From Gallionellaceae bacterium (lineage in GTDB: Bacteria; Pseudomonadota; Gammaproteobacteria; Burkholderiales; Gallionellaceae): DNA of 9,577 nucleotides. Positions 1 to 6,256 of the stretch are shown piece after piece (position 1 is the stretch's first letter; each line of letters begins with the position of its first letter). Location: NCBI GenBank assembly GCA_947445045.1, contig CANFCA010000024.1, positions 1-9,577 of the forward strand, written 5' to 3'. Both the position numbers and the translations under genes were made by a program. The notes beneath the pieces are model-generated. The model made no database searches. It was not told the DNA's origin and saw nothing but the letters and a program-made list of their open reading frames with translations.

Positions 1-291
1 CAGTATGAATTGCGCTTGGGCATTGCCCTGCTCTGCCGACAACTGATACCACTTCACCGCCTCCATGGAACTCTGCGAAACGCCTTGCCCTTTGATATAC
101 ATTCCACCAAGCATCATCTGTGCATCAGAATCTCCCTGCTGTGCAAGTGGCTTGAGCAACTTTACTGCTTTTGCAAAACTTCCCCCATCATAGGCAAGCT
201 TTGCATCTGAAAGCGCATCGGCCTTAGCCAGCCCAGCCAACATAAGCAAGCACACACCAGCCAGTAGAATTTTTTTTAATAATTGGTTCAT
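1..291 (-). CDS. Secreted Sel1-like repeat protein, N-terminal part (cut by left edge)
   Basis: Translating the minus strand from the ATG at 291 gives 97 open codons running off the left edge, so the C-terminus is missing. Residues 1 to about 24 form a Sec signal peptide: MNQLLKK, then a hydrophobic stretch, then AGLAKADA, with likely cleavage after AKA or ADA. The only Cys near the core (in LAGVC) does not fit a lipobox, so a soluble periplasmic protein is more likely than a lipoprotein. The mature part reads AYDGGSFAKAVKLLKPLAQQG, then DSDAQMMLGGMYIKGQGV, then AVKWYQLSAEQGNAQAQ. These are the alternating helices, with A-x-x-LG-x-x-Y and W-x-x-x-A-x-x-G signatures, of tandem Sel1/TPR-like repeats. 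AGGAG at 300-304 lies 8 nt before the ATG and supports this start. Sel1 proteins are protein-interaction scaffolds; the partner is unknown. Confidence 0.85.
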   Translation of the reverse strand, partial: MNQLLKKILLAGVCLLMLAGLAKADALSDAKLAYDGGSFAKAVKLLKPLAQQGDSDAQMMLGGMYIKGQGVSQSSMEAVKWYQLSAEQGNAQAQFIL

Positions 292-506
292 TGCCCTTGC
301 TCCTTATCTGAAGCCTGACTCTAAGTACACGGCTAATCCTAAAGCATCTTCAATCTACACGACAACAAAGTTGAATAGATACAGTTTCGATCATACGGAT
401 AATTCATACCGCAATTTATGAACCTCACTCGACTAGTATATATTTAGATTGAAATACCGATTCGCAAACTGCAATAGCAACTTAACTAACTCACAAAACA
501 AGTCTA

Positions 507-520
507 TTGATTTATATCAA
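507..520. promoter_or_regulatory. FNR/ANR-type binding site (perfect TTGAT-N4-ATCAA)
   Basis: The sequence TTGAT-TTAT-ATCAA matches the consensus palindrome of FNR/ANR oxygen-sensing regulators exactly, and one more base pair (A506/T521) extends the symmetry. A class II activator site is centred at -41.5. That would place a plus-strand start near 555 and a -10 box at 543-548, where CATTAT (4 of 6 consensus) is found. The equivalent place on the minus strand (479-484) reads TAAGTT, only 3 of 6. The target could be a plus-strand transcript ending at the 702-734 hairpin, or the Sel1-like gene starting at 291. A 14-bp match can arise by chance, but its intergenic location is favourable. Confidence 0.5.
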
Positions 521-554
521 TACTTAGAAGGCCAACTTCAACCATTATGAATAC

Positions 555-734
555 TTTTCTCCACTCAGCCAAGTTGACACAACATGCCATCAAAAGTTCG
601 CTATAGAAATCAGAATATTAGGGCTTCATAATACGAAATAGCGATCACTCAAGAAACAGCACCCATGATTAATGCAGTTGTAGCAGCCAATGTATAAGCA
701 GAAAACCCACCAATTTTTTGAATTGGTGGGTTTT
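555..734 (+). ncRNA. Candidate small RNA (FNR site to terminator hairpin)
   Basis: This is inference, not a recognised family. Three elements line up on the plus strand: an FNR-type site at 507-520 with CATTAT at the position expected for a class II -10; a nested inverted repeat at 598-644 (TCGCTAT at 598-604 with ATAGCGA at 638-644, enclosing TATTA at 616-620 and TAATA at 629-633); and a 14-bp hairpin ending in TTTT at 702-734. A transcript of about 180 nt would result. FnrS in enterobacteria is a precedent for an FNR-activated small RNA, but I see no sequence resemblance that I could claim. The 5' end is a projection from the site spacing. The terminator may serve only the tRNA genes on the other strand. 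Confidence 0.25.
702..734 (-). terminator. Intrinsic terminator of the tRNA-Lys/tRNA-Thr unit, possibly bidirectional
   Basis: The arms 702-715 and 721-734 pair perfectly over 14 bp around a 5-nt loop. The core is CCCACC/GGTGGG, flanked by A-T pairs that supply four T residues at the 3' side on either strand. On the minus strand the hairpin begins 3 nt after the CCA of tRNA-Thr, which makes it the natural terminator of the tRNA transcript. Its symmetry means it could also end a plus-strand transcript arriving from the 500-700 region. The U-tract is short and lies within the stem. Confidence 0.8.
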
Positions 735-737
735 AAT

Positions 738-813
738 TGGTGCCGCTTATCGGATTCGAACTGATGACCTACCGCTTACAAGGCGGTTGCTCTACCAACT
801 GAGCTAAAGCGGC
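738..813 (-). tRNA. tRNA-Thr (anticodon TGT)
   Basis: The minus strand folds as a full tRNA. The acceptor stem GCCGCTT pairs with AAGCGGC, followed by discriminator A and an encoded CCA (738-740). The D arm contains AGCTCAGTTGGTAGAGC. The anticodon arm is ACCGC-CTTGTAA-GCGGT, which gives anticodon TGT. The T loop is TTCGAAT. Without CCA the gene is 73 nt (741-813). It lies 35 nt downstream of tRNA-Lys with no promoter visible between them, so the two are probably one precursor separated by processing. Confidence 0.97.
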
Positions 814-848
814 ATTAAAAGCAAAACTACTAATTTCCCATTACATGC

Positions 849-924
849 TGGTGGGTCGGGCGAGATTCGAACTCGCGACCAACGGATTAAAAGTCCGCTG
901 CTCTACCGGCTGAGCTACCGACCC
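849..924 (-). tRNA. tRNA-Lys (anticodon TTT)
   Basis: The minus strand gives acceptor stem GGGTCGG with CCGACCC, discriminator A and an encoded CCA (849-851). The D arm is AGCTCAGCCGGTAGAGC. The anticodon arm is GCGGA-CTTTTAA-TCCGT, giving anticodon TTT. The T arm is CGCGAGTTCGAATCTCGCC-like with a TTCGAAT loop. It is first in the tRNA pair, about 10 nt downstream of the predicted transcription start. A lysine tRNA just beyond the tol-pal cluster is also found in E. coli (after cpoB) and, from memory, in Pseudomonas (after queC). Confidence 0.97.
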
Positions 925-941
925 CTTGCAAAGGAGCGCGA

Positions 942-969
942 ATTATACGGATTTAGCCTACCCTGTCAA
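942..969 (-). promoter_or_regulatory. Consensus sigma70 promoter of the tRNA-Lys/tRNA-Thr genes
   Basis: On the minus strand, TTGACA (964-969) and TATAAT (942-947) are both perfect hexamers, 16 nt apart. The discriminator that follows is TCGCGC, GC-rich as in stable-RNA promoters under stringent (ppGpp/DksA) control. Transcription would start near 933-935, about 10 nt before the tRNA-Lys 5' end. The promoter lies in the 67-nt gap between the queC stop codon and the tRNA. Confidence 0.85.
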
Positions 970-991
970 CGCGAAATACTGAAAAATTCAG

Positions 992-1666
992 TTATGCACG
1001 GTATATTGTTGTATCTGCAACGCCTGAAGAGATAAACCCATCGCGTCTCAGGCGACAAGAATCACACACACCACACGCACGACCTAATTCATCCGCCTGA
1101 TAGCAAGAAACGGTCTGCGCGTAATCAACGCCTAACGCATGTCCCTGCAAGATAATTTCGGCTTTACTCAAATTTAGCAATGGCGCATGGATAGTGAGCG
1201 GATGCCCCTCCACTGCCGCCTTGGTCGCAAGATTCGCCATGCGCTCAAACGCATTGATGTACTCAGGACGGCAATCCGGGTAGCCAGAATAATCGACAGC
1301 ATTCACGCCGATAAAAATATCCTGCGCTTGCAACACCTCAGCCCAAGCCAGTGCCATCGATAGCATAATAGTATTTCGTGCAGGGACGTAGGTCAGTGGG
1401 ATGCCAAGACTGGCTTGTTGCGGCACGGCAATGTTGTTATCAGTGAGTGCCGATCCGCCAAAACCCGTCAGATCAATGCTGACAACGCGGTGTTCTTTAG
1501 CACCCAATGTGTTTGCCACGCGCTGTGCGGCGGCGAGTTCGGAATGATGACGCTGCCCATAATCCACACTCAGCGCATAACACGTAAAGCCTTGAGTGCG
1601 CGCCATCGCCAGCACAGTTGCGGAATCCAGTCCGCCAGATAAAAGTACCACGGCATTCTTTCCCAT
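992..1666 (-). CDS. queC: 7-cyano-7-deazaguanine (preQ0) synthase QueC
   Basis: QueC converts 7-carboxy-7-deazaguanine to preQ0 with ATP and ammonia, in cytoplasmic queuosine precursor synthesis. With this start the protein has 224 residues (E. coli about 231). The PP-loop SGGLDS sits at residues 10-15, DYGQRH at 35-40, and YSGYPDCR at about 126-133. The zinc site is formed by C188, C198, C201 and C204. I chose the ATG at 1666 because it overlaps the queE stop in a TGATG junction and places the PP-loop about 10 residues from the N-terminus, as in the family. A longer frame from an ATG at 1690 adds eight residues and has no Shine-Dalgarno. Only a weak 6-bp inverted repeat (978-992) follows the stop. 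Confidence 0.95.
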   Translation of the reverse strand: MGKNAVVLLSGGLDSATVLAMARTQGFTCYALSVDYGQRHHSELAAAQRVANTLGAKEHRVVSIDLTGFGGSALTDNNIAVPQQASLGIPLTYVPARNTIMLSMALAWAEVLQAQDIFIGVNAVDYSGYPDCRPEYINAFERMANLATKAAVEGHPLTIHAPLLNLSKAEIILQGHALGVDYAQTVSCYQADELGRACGVCDSCRLRRDGFISSGVADTTIYRA

Positions 1667-2325
1667 CAATGCCCCGGCACGTTGTTCCATAAAATTTTGT
1701 GCAGTTGCACTTGCAAACGGACTGGTAAGTTATCACGCAAAATCCACTCGGCTAAATGTGTGGCGTTGAGTCCATCATGCACAGGCGAAAGCAGCACGGC
1801 GCATTTATCGGTCAACTGATGTTGCTGAATGATTTGCTTTGTCCACTGGTAATCGGCTTCATCCCCCAGAACGAATTTAATTTCATCATGCTGAGTAATG
1901 AGCGACAAATTTTCCCAACGATTTTTTGCCACCTCACCCGATGTAGGCGTTTTAATATCGACCACCCGCATCACTCGCGCATCAACCTCGCTGATGTCAA
2001 TCGCTCCACTGGTTTCCAGCGACACTTGGTAACCCGCGTCACATAAGGCACTCAGCAATGGTAGGCAATTTTTTTGTGCAAGCGGTTCACCGCCCGTCAC
2101 CGTTACATAACGCGTTGTATGCTTTGCGACCTGCTCAATAATATCCGCCAAGCTCATATTCTGACCACCCGTAAAAGCATACGCGGTGTCGCAATACACA
2201 CAACGCAGCGGACAACCTGTTAAACGTATAAATACGGTAGGTAACCCCACTCGGCTGGTTTCACCTTGCAGTGAATAAAAAATTTCGCTGATGCGCAATT
2301 GCGCTTCTGACTGTATCACGGACAT
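1666..2325 (-). CDS. queE: 7-carboxy-7-deazaguanine synthase QueE (radical SAM)
   Basis: QueE is a radical SAM enzyme that contracts the ring of 6-carboxytetrahydropterin to 7-carboxy-7-deazaguanine, the step before QueC. The 219-residue protein shows the family opening [11 protein letters not shown] (12-22). The iron-sulfur ligands are C38, C42 and C45 in [11 protein letters not shown], the standard CxxxCxxC spacing. TGGEP at 77-81 is the SAM-binding GGE motif, and LETSG follows near 103-107. The C-terminus VQLHKILWN resembles the QTHKYL-type ending of E. coli QueE. The ATG lies 5 nt after the cpoB stop and has no clear Shine-Dalgarno, so translation is probably coupled to cpoB. queD and folE, needed upstream in the pathway, are not in the window. 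Confidence 0.95.
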   Translation of the reverse strand: MSVIQSEAQLRISEIFYSLQGETSRVGLPTVFIRLTGCPLRCVYCDTAYAFTGGQNMSLADIIEQVAKHTTRYVTVTGGEPLAQKNCLPLLSALCDAGYQVSLETSGAIDISEVDARVMRVVDIKTPTSGEVAKNRWENLSLITQHDEIKFVLGDEADYQWTKQIIQQHQLTDKCAVLLSPVHDGLNATHLAEWILRDNLPVRLQVQLHKILWNNVPGH

Positions 2326-2330
2326 ATTGA

Positions 2331-3116
2331 CTACTTAGCTGCGGAGAGCAGTTGATTAGCTTTGGTGGCGGCTTCGCTGGCAGGATACTTGGCCACGATT
2401 TGTTTGAGGGTTTTCTTTGCGGCGGCATTTTGATTCATCTCTTGCTGGCATCCTGCAACGTTGAACAACACCTCAGCAGCCTTGCTAAAGTTAGGCGTAG
2501 CAAGCAATAACGCTTGATAAGTTTCTTCTGCAGCCTTGTAATCACGCAGCGCAAATTGCGCATTACCCAATCCATATTTCGCATTGGCAACATGCACAGA
2601 ATCAGGATATTTTTTGAGGAATTCTTGGAATGCTTTTGCCGCACCATCATGGTTTCCCGCTTTAGAAATTGCATAGGCACTTTCATACGCGCGATTTTGC
2701 GGAGCGATATCTAAAGGATCATTAGAGACTACTGCAACTGGTGCTGGCACAGGTGCTGCCGCTGCGGTAACCTTTGCCGTCTCTTCAGCGGTTTCAAAAT
2801 GACGCAAGCGCGCATCTAAATCAACGTAAAAATCTTTGAGGCGCTTCTCACTATCTTGCAAACTATGAGTGACTTCTTCATTTTGCCCACGCAGCTTGCG
2901 TAGTTCAACGTTCAATGCTTCTACTTGGCTTTGTAAATCCAGCATCGCTTTTACTTGCTGTTCTGATGTCCCTTTGATTTGCACATTGACTGTTTCTAAC
3001 TTAGTCACACGTGCTTCAAGTTGCTCAATCTGCTTGTGCGCTTCGTCGTCGGTAAACAGTCCTGCCTGCGCAGGAATCGCACAAAACAAAAGCATCAAAC
3101 ACAACAACCTCAGCAT
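2331..3116 (-). CDS. cpoB: Cell division coordinator CpoB (YbgF), Tol-Pal associated
   Basis: CpoB is a periplasmic protein that, in E. coli, links Tol-Pal constriction energy to PBP1B-LpoB peptidoglycan synthesis. The 261 residues (E. coli 263) start with a signal peptide (1-18, cleavage after AQA). A heptad-rich coiled coil from about 25 to 110 drives trimerisation in the E. coli protein. An Ala/Pro/Val-rich linker lies near 118-132, and TPR repeats run from about 140 to the end (AYESAYAISKAGNHDGA, KYGLGNAQFALRDYKAAEE, AEVLFNVAGCQQEMNQNAAA). The ATG lies 3 nt beyond the pal stop, and AGGA inside the last pal codons, 8 nt upstream, serves as ribosome binding site. Position directly after pal is the classic one. 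Confidence 0.94.
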   Translation of the reverse strand: MLRLLCLMLLFCAIPAQAGLFTDDEAHKQIEQLEARVTKLETVNVQIKGTSEQQVKAMLDLQSQVEALNVELRKLRGQNEEVTHSLQDSEKRLKDFYVDLDARLRHFETAEETAKVTAAAAPVPAPVAVVSNDPLDIAPQNRAYESAYAISKAGNHDGAAKAFQEFLKKYPDSVHVANAKYGLGNAQFALRDYKAAEETYQALLLATPNFSKAAEVLFNVAGCQQEMNQNAAAKKTLKQIVAKYPASEAATKANQLLSAAK

Positions 3117-3119
3117 AAT

Positions 3120-3686
3120 TTATTTCCTATAATTAAAATCGGTGCGGCGATTCTGCGACCATGATGTTTCATCATGTCCTTCAGCTTTGGGCTTCTCTTC
3201 GCCATAACTAAACGCTTCAACTTGATTGTCTTTTGCGCCACCCAGCAACAACATTTTTTTCACGGCATCTGCACGACGTTGACCCAAAGCCAAGTTATAT
3301 TCATTGCTGCCTTGCTCGTCAGTATTGCCTTCCAAACGTAATCTGCGCTCTGGATGTTCACTCAAGTATTTTGCGTGAGCTTGTACTAAAGGCTTATCCG
3401 CATCCGCCACGGTATAAACATCCACCGCGTAAAACACACTGCGTTTTGCCAGAATGCTATTAGGATCGCTGAGTGGATCTTTTGCATCGAAAGTAATCGC
3501 CTTATCTGCCTCAGTTAAATCTATTGCTGCCGTATCCACGGTGGGCTTGGTAGCTTGCGTAGCATCAACCACAGGCTCAACCACTGCAGGTGCTGGGGTG
3601 GGCACAGGTTCTACTACTTTAGGTTTTGGTGTTGAGCAAGCAGAAATCAGGCTCAACAAAGTGAAAGTGATAATAATTTTTTTCAT
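3120..3686 (-). CDS. pal: Peptidoglycan-associated lipoprotein Pal
   Basis: Pal is an outer-membrane lipoprotein that binds peptidoglycan and is mobilised by TolB during division. The 188 residues open with a lipoprotein signal whose lipobox LISAC places the acylated Cys at 17. No Asp follows at +2 (Ser), consistent with outer-membrane sorting. A Pro/Val/Ala-rich tether runs from about 20 to 60. The OmpA-like domain covers about 80-188, with NTDEQGSNEYN (121-131), the peptidoglycan-binding NLALGQRRAD (131-140), SYGEEKP (160-166) and NRR (179-181). GAGG 8 nt before the ATG is the ribosome binding site. A promoter in the 98-nt gap after tolB suggests extra expression, as known for E. coli pal. 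Confidence 0.96.
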   Translation of the reverse strand: MKKIIITFTLLSLISACSTPKPKVVEPVPTPAPAVVEPVVDATQATKPTVDTAAIDLTEADKAITFDAKDPLSDPNSILAKRSVFYAVDVYTVADADKPLVQAHAKYLSEHPERRLRLEGNTDEQGSNEYNLALGQRRADAVKKMLLLGGAKDNQVEAFSYGEEKPKAEGHDETSWSQNRRTDFNYRK

Positions 3687-3718
3687 GACATCAGCCTCAA
3701 TAGTCCTAGCACGACATT

Positions 3719-3747
3719 ACTATAGGGCTTGTATCGCTAGTAGACAA
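3719..3747 (-). promoter_or_regulatory. Putative internal sigma70 promoter for pal-cpoB-queE-queC
   Basis: On the minus strand, TTGTCT (3742-3747, 4 of 6) and TATAGT (3719-3724, 5 of 6) are separated by exactly 17 nt, in the longest gap of the tol-pal cluster. The start would be near 3712, giving a leader of about 25 nt before the pal ATG. Pal is needed in greater amounts than the Tol proteins, and E. coli pal also has its own promoter. Confidence 0.5.
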
Positions 3748-3784
3748 TTTAGATAGTGTAATTAAATGTAAATTGCAGCGTGCT

Positions 3785-5041
3785 TTAAAGGCTGGGGCCC
3801 CAAATTGGTTCACGAGCATCACCACTCGCGGTGGACATTTTTTGTTTAACGCGACCATCGCTGGAAACGGTGGCCAATATACCACGTCCGCCTGCTTCGC
3901 TAGCGTACATCACCACTTTACCGTTAGGTGAGAAACTGGGCCTTTTCTCCAAACCGCCTTTAGTGAGTATCTCCATTTGTCCTGACTGCAACGCTTGTGT
4001 GGCGATAAAAAAATTATCTTTGACTTGATGAGTAAATACAAAACCTTTCCCATCTGGACTAAAACGCGGGGAATAATTATTCCCCGCACCAAAGGTCATA
4101 CGCTTAGCCACACCGCCTGAAACGGACATCTGATAAATCTGTGGCGTGCCTCCTCGATCCGACGTAAATAATAACGATTGTCCATCAGGAGAAAAATTGG
4201 GCTCAGTATCAATCCCACCTCCTGAAGTAAGGCGACGCATCTCTTTACCTTGGACTGTCACCATATAAATTTGCGAGCTTCCTTCACGACTTAGCACTAC
4301 AGCCAATTGCTCACCATTGGGCGACCATGCCGGTGCGCTGTTACTGCCGCGAGAGTCGGCAATCGCAATTCGCTGGTTACCAAACACCGACTGCACATAA
4401 ACCACTGCATGTGCTCCCACAAAGCTGACATAGGCGATTTTGCTGCCATCTGGCGACCAAGCGGGTGACATGATAGGTTCATTTTGTGCCAATAGTGTTT
4501 GCTCATTTTGCCCGTCACTATCCGCCACCACTAAGCGAAATTTTTTTCCCTGACGATTCACATACGCAATGCGCGTACTGAACACGCCTTTATCGCCCGT
4601 TAGTTTTTCGTAGATCAAATCTGCCACGCGATGACCCACCGCACGCAACGACCCATCGCTTGATGAAACATTCTGCGCGTCTAACACCGTTTGCTTCACC
4701 GCATCCAATAATTGAAACTTCACATCCACACGCTTTGCCGCAGCGGTCACTTTACCCACTACCAACGCCTCTGCACCACGACCTTGCCAGTCGGCGTAAT
4801 TCACTTCAGTCACATCATGCGGTGCTTTATCCGACGTATCGACCAAACGAAATAATCCCGTGCGGGTTAAATCACTCACAACCACCCCATTGATGGTTTG
4901 TGCGGTTTGCACATCGCCGCCGAATGGCACGATGGCAACGGGGATTTGATGATCTCCCGCACCGATGATTTCGATATTCAAAACCGCACTTGCAGTTGCA
5001 ATTTGGGCTAACAGAAACGCACCCATTATTAGTTTTATCAT
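3785..5041 (-). CDS. tolB: Tol-Pal system periplasmic protein TolB
   Basis: TolB shuttles between TolA and Pal in the periplasm. The 418-residue protein (E. coli 430) starts with a signal peptide, MIKLIMGAF to ATASA, cleaved after about residue 19. The new N-terminus VLNIEIIGAG is the counterpart of the TolA-binding 'TolB box'. An N-terminal alpha/beta domain reaches to about 150, followed by a six-bladed beta-propeller with repeated blades marked by WSPDGSKIAYVS, WSPNGEQLAVVLS, FSPDGQSLLFTSD, FSPDGKGFVFT and FSPNGKVVMYAS. I chose the ATG at 5041: the signal peptide starts there, and AGGAG at 5052-5056 lies 10 nt upstream, overlapping the tolA stop. A longer frame begins at a TTG (5071) inside tolA and lacks support. 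Confidence 0.95.
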   Translation of the reverse strand: MIKLIMGAFLLAQIATASAVLNIEIIGAGDHQIPVAIVPFGGDVQTAQTINGVVVSDLTRTGLFRLVDTSDKAPHDVTEVNYADWQGRGAEALVVGKVTAAAKRVDVKFQLLDAVKQTVLDAQNVSSSDGSLRAVGHRVADLIYEKLTGDKGVFSTRIAYVNRQGKKFRLVVADSDGQNEQTLLAQNEPIMSPAWSPDGSKIAYVSFVGAHAVVYVQSVFGNQRIAIADSRGSNSAPAWSPNGEQLAVVLSREGSSQIYMVTVQGKEMRRLTSGGGIDTEPNFSPDGQSLLFTSDRGGTPQIYQMSVSGGVAKRMTFGAGNNYSPRFSPDGKGFVFTHQVKDNFFIATQALQSGQMEILTKGGLEKRPSFSPNGKVVMYASEAGGRGILATVSSDGRVKQKMSTASGDAREPIWGPSL

Positions 5042-5054
5042 TAAGTTAACGCTC

Positions 5055-5822
5055 CTATTTTTCTGGTTCAAAGCCCAATTTTAATTCACGGAAATTTTTG
5101 AATAATGCGACATCTGGTGGCAAAGGAAATGGCTGCGACTTAATGATGGCGCGCTCTACAGCAGCATCATAGGTAGGATCGCCGCTGAACTTAATCAACC
5201 TCGCATTCAACACCACGCCGCCTGGCAACAGTGTCACCAAAAATTCCGCACGCGCTTTCCTTGGAACGTTCTGTGGCTCGACGATATTGTCTCGTATCTG
5301 CGCGCTAATCCTACCAATGTATTCATCCACCACTCGCTTGGTCGCGTTTTCTGCTGCGACTTTCTCTTGCTGCGCTCGTGCCGCCTGTAACGCTTGTTGA
5401 TCGACTTCAACAACGGGTGCAGTGGGTTTCGCATCAACAATAATTTTGGGCAACGGTTTGTCGTCGTCCGCATTATCTACATTGGCTTTGGGTGTAGAGA
5501 CTTTTTGTGGAGGCGCTTTTGGGGTGACTGCCTTGACCTCTATTTTTTTCTTTTTATCCGGCAAGGCAATGTCAGGCTTAATGACATTTTCTGGCTGCGC
5601 ACTCGGTGCTATAACCTCGATAACTTTTGGCGGCATTATTGGCTCAGGTGGCGCAATAATAGTCTCAGGAAGGCTCTGCCACAGATCAACACTGATTGCT
5701 TCTGGCGGCGTGTTTTGCCAAGAAAAGCCAAAATAGAGTAACGCGAAAAAAGCCAGATGCACTGCCAACGCCAAAATTCCGGCAGGCAGCTTGAAAGGTT
5801 CGTAAGTTAACGTCGCGTTCAT
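5055..5822 (-). CDS. tolA: Cell envelope integrity protein TolA (short form)
   Basis: TolA is the inner-membrane-anchored rod that transmits TolQR proton-motive work to TolB and Pal. Of 255 residues, 13-34 form the single membrane anchor (LPAGILALAVHLAFFALLYFG). Domain II (about 40-160) is short, Pro-rich, then Lys/Ala-rich and Gln/Ala-rich helix (QQALQAARAQQEKVAAENA). The C-terminal TolA/TonB-like domain runs from about 165 (YIGRISAQIRDNIV) through FLVTLLPGGVV and AAVERAIIKSQPFPLP to FRELKLGFEPE. E. coli TolA has 421 residues, so the helical rod is much reduced here. The start overlaps the tolR stop in an ATGA junction. tolA assignment rests on both domain layout and its position between tolR and tolB. 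Confidence 0.93.
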   Translation of the reverse strand: MNATLTYEPFKLPAGILALAVHLAFFALLYFGFSWQNTPPEAISVDLWQSLPETIIAPPEPIMPPKVIEVIAPSAQPENVIKPDIALPDKKKKIEVKAVTPKAPPQKVSTPKANVDNADDDKPLPKIIVDAKPTAPVVEVDQQALQAARAQQEKVAAENATKRVVDEYIGRISAQIRDNIVEPQNVPRKARAEFLVTLLPGGVVLNARLIKFSGDPTYDAAVERAIIKSQPFPLPPDVALFKNFRELKLGFEPEK

Positions 5823-6244
5823 TCTGCTTTGATTTTAGTCAGTAGACCAACTTTTTTAATGTGCTGCTGCTGTAACATATCCATGACATTAATCACTTCT
5901 TCATAGCGCACATTTTTGTCGGCAGAAATCACCACCGCTTGATCTTCATGTTCGCTTTGCTTAGTTTTCAAAAGTGCAACAAGCTCACTGCGAGACACGG
6001 CACTTTCCTCGCTGCCCTTGGCGTGATCTCGCAATGCCAGCGTGGTATCTTTTTTGATGATGACTTCTAACGGCGCAGTGGCAGGCAGCGAGGATTTCCC
6101 CACCTGTGGCAAATCAACTTGGCCGGGATTCATCATCGGCGCAGTCACCATGAAAATCACCAGCAGCACTAACATCACGTCGATATAAGGCACGACGTTA
6201 ATCTCATTCATCAGGCGATTTTTAGAACGGCGATTCGATCTCAT
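5819..6244 (-). CDS. tolR: Tol-Pal system protein TolR
   Basis: TolR pairs with TolQ to form the proton-driven motor in the inner membrane. The 141-residue protein has a basic cytoplasmic N-terminus (RSNRRSKNR). One membrane helix at about 19-38 contains D22 in the motif NVVPYIDVMLVLLVIFM; this Asp corresponds to the proton-carrying Asp23 of E. coli TolR. The periplasmic ExbD/TolR domain follows, with VDLPQVG (43-49) and VVISADKNVRYEEVINVMDML near the C-terminus. The basic N-terminus supports the ATG at 6244 although no clear Shine-Dalgarno precedes it; the tolQ stop is 12 nt upstream, so coupling is likely. It overlaps tolA by 4 nt. Confidence 0.96.
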   Translation of the reverse strand: MRSNRRSKNRLMNEINVVPYIDVMLVLLVIFMVTAPMMNPGQVDLPQVGKSSLPATAPLEVIIKKDTTLALRDHAKGSEESAVSRSELVALLKTKQSEHEDQAVVISADKNVRYEEVINVMDMLQQQHIKKVGLLTKIKAE

Positions 6245-6256
6245 GACTGAACAAAC

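Larger units (their letters stand above)
292..737. other. AT-rich intergenic region between the Sel1-like gene and tRNA-Thr
   Basis: I found no convincing protein gene here on either strand. The short reading frames (for example 15 codons from the ATG near 584 and 10 codons from the ATG near 665, plus strand) lack Shine-Dalgarno sequences. What the region does hold is a perfect FNR-type palindrome at 507-520, a nested inverted repeat at 598-644, and a strong hairpin at 702-734. I saw no clear sigma70 promoter for the Sel1-like gene; TATACT (435-440, minus) and TATGAT (390-395, minus) are possible -10 boxes but lack good -35 partners. Confidence 0.7.

Noticed and set aside
10..210. Plus-strand 66-codon open frame at the left end
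   Set aside because: It is antisense to the Sel1-like gene, has no family features, and the minus-strand frame gives a signal peptide and Sel1 repeats.
574..607. TTGACA (574-579) with TATAGA (602-607) as a plus-strand promoter
   Set aside because: The spacer is 22 nt, too long for sigma70, and nothing resembling a -10 sits at 16-18 nt.
978..992. Inverted repeat ACTGAA-AAA-TTCAGT after queC as a queC terminator
   Set aside because: Only 6 bp, mostly A-T, and no U-tract follows on the minus strand, so it is unlikely to terminate.
1667..1690. Longer QueC from the ATG at 1690
   Set aside because: No Shine-Dalgarno precedes it, and family members begin a few residues before the PP-loop, which matches the TGATG-coupled ATG at 1666.
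5042..5071. Longer TolB from a TTG at 5071
   Set aside because: It would put ten polar residues before the signal peptide, lies inside tolA, and leaves the AGGAG at 5052-5056 unused; the ATG at 5041 fits better.
5422..5736. Plus-strand Gly/Ser-rich open frame opposite tolA
   Set aside because: It mirrors the Pro/Ala/Lys-rich codons of TolA domain II on the other strand, has no ribosome binding site evidence and no recognisable family.
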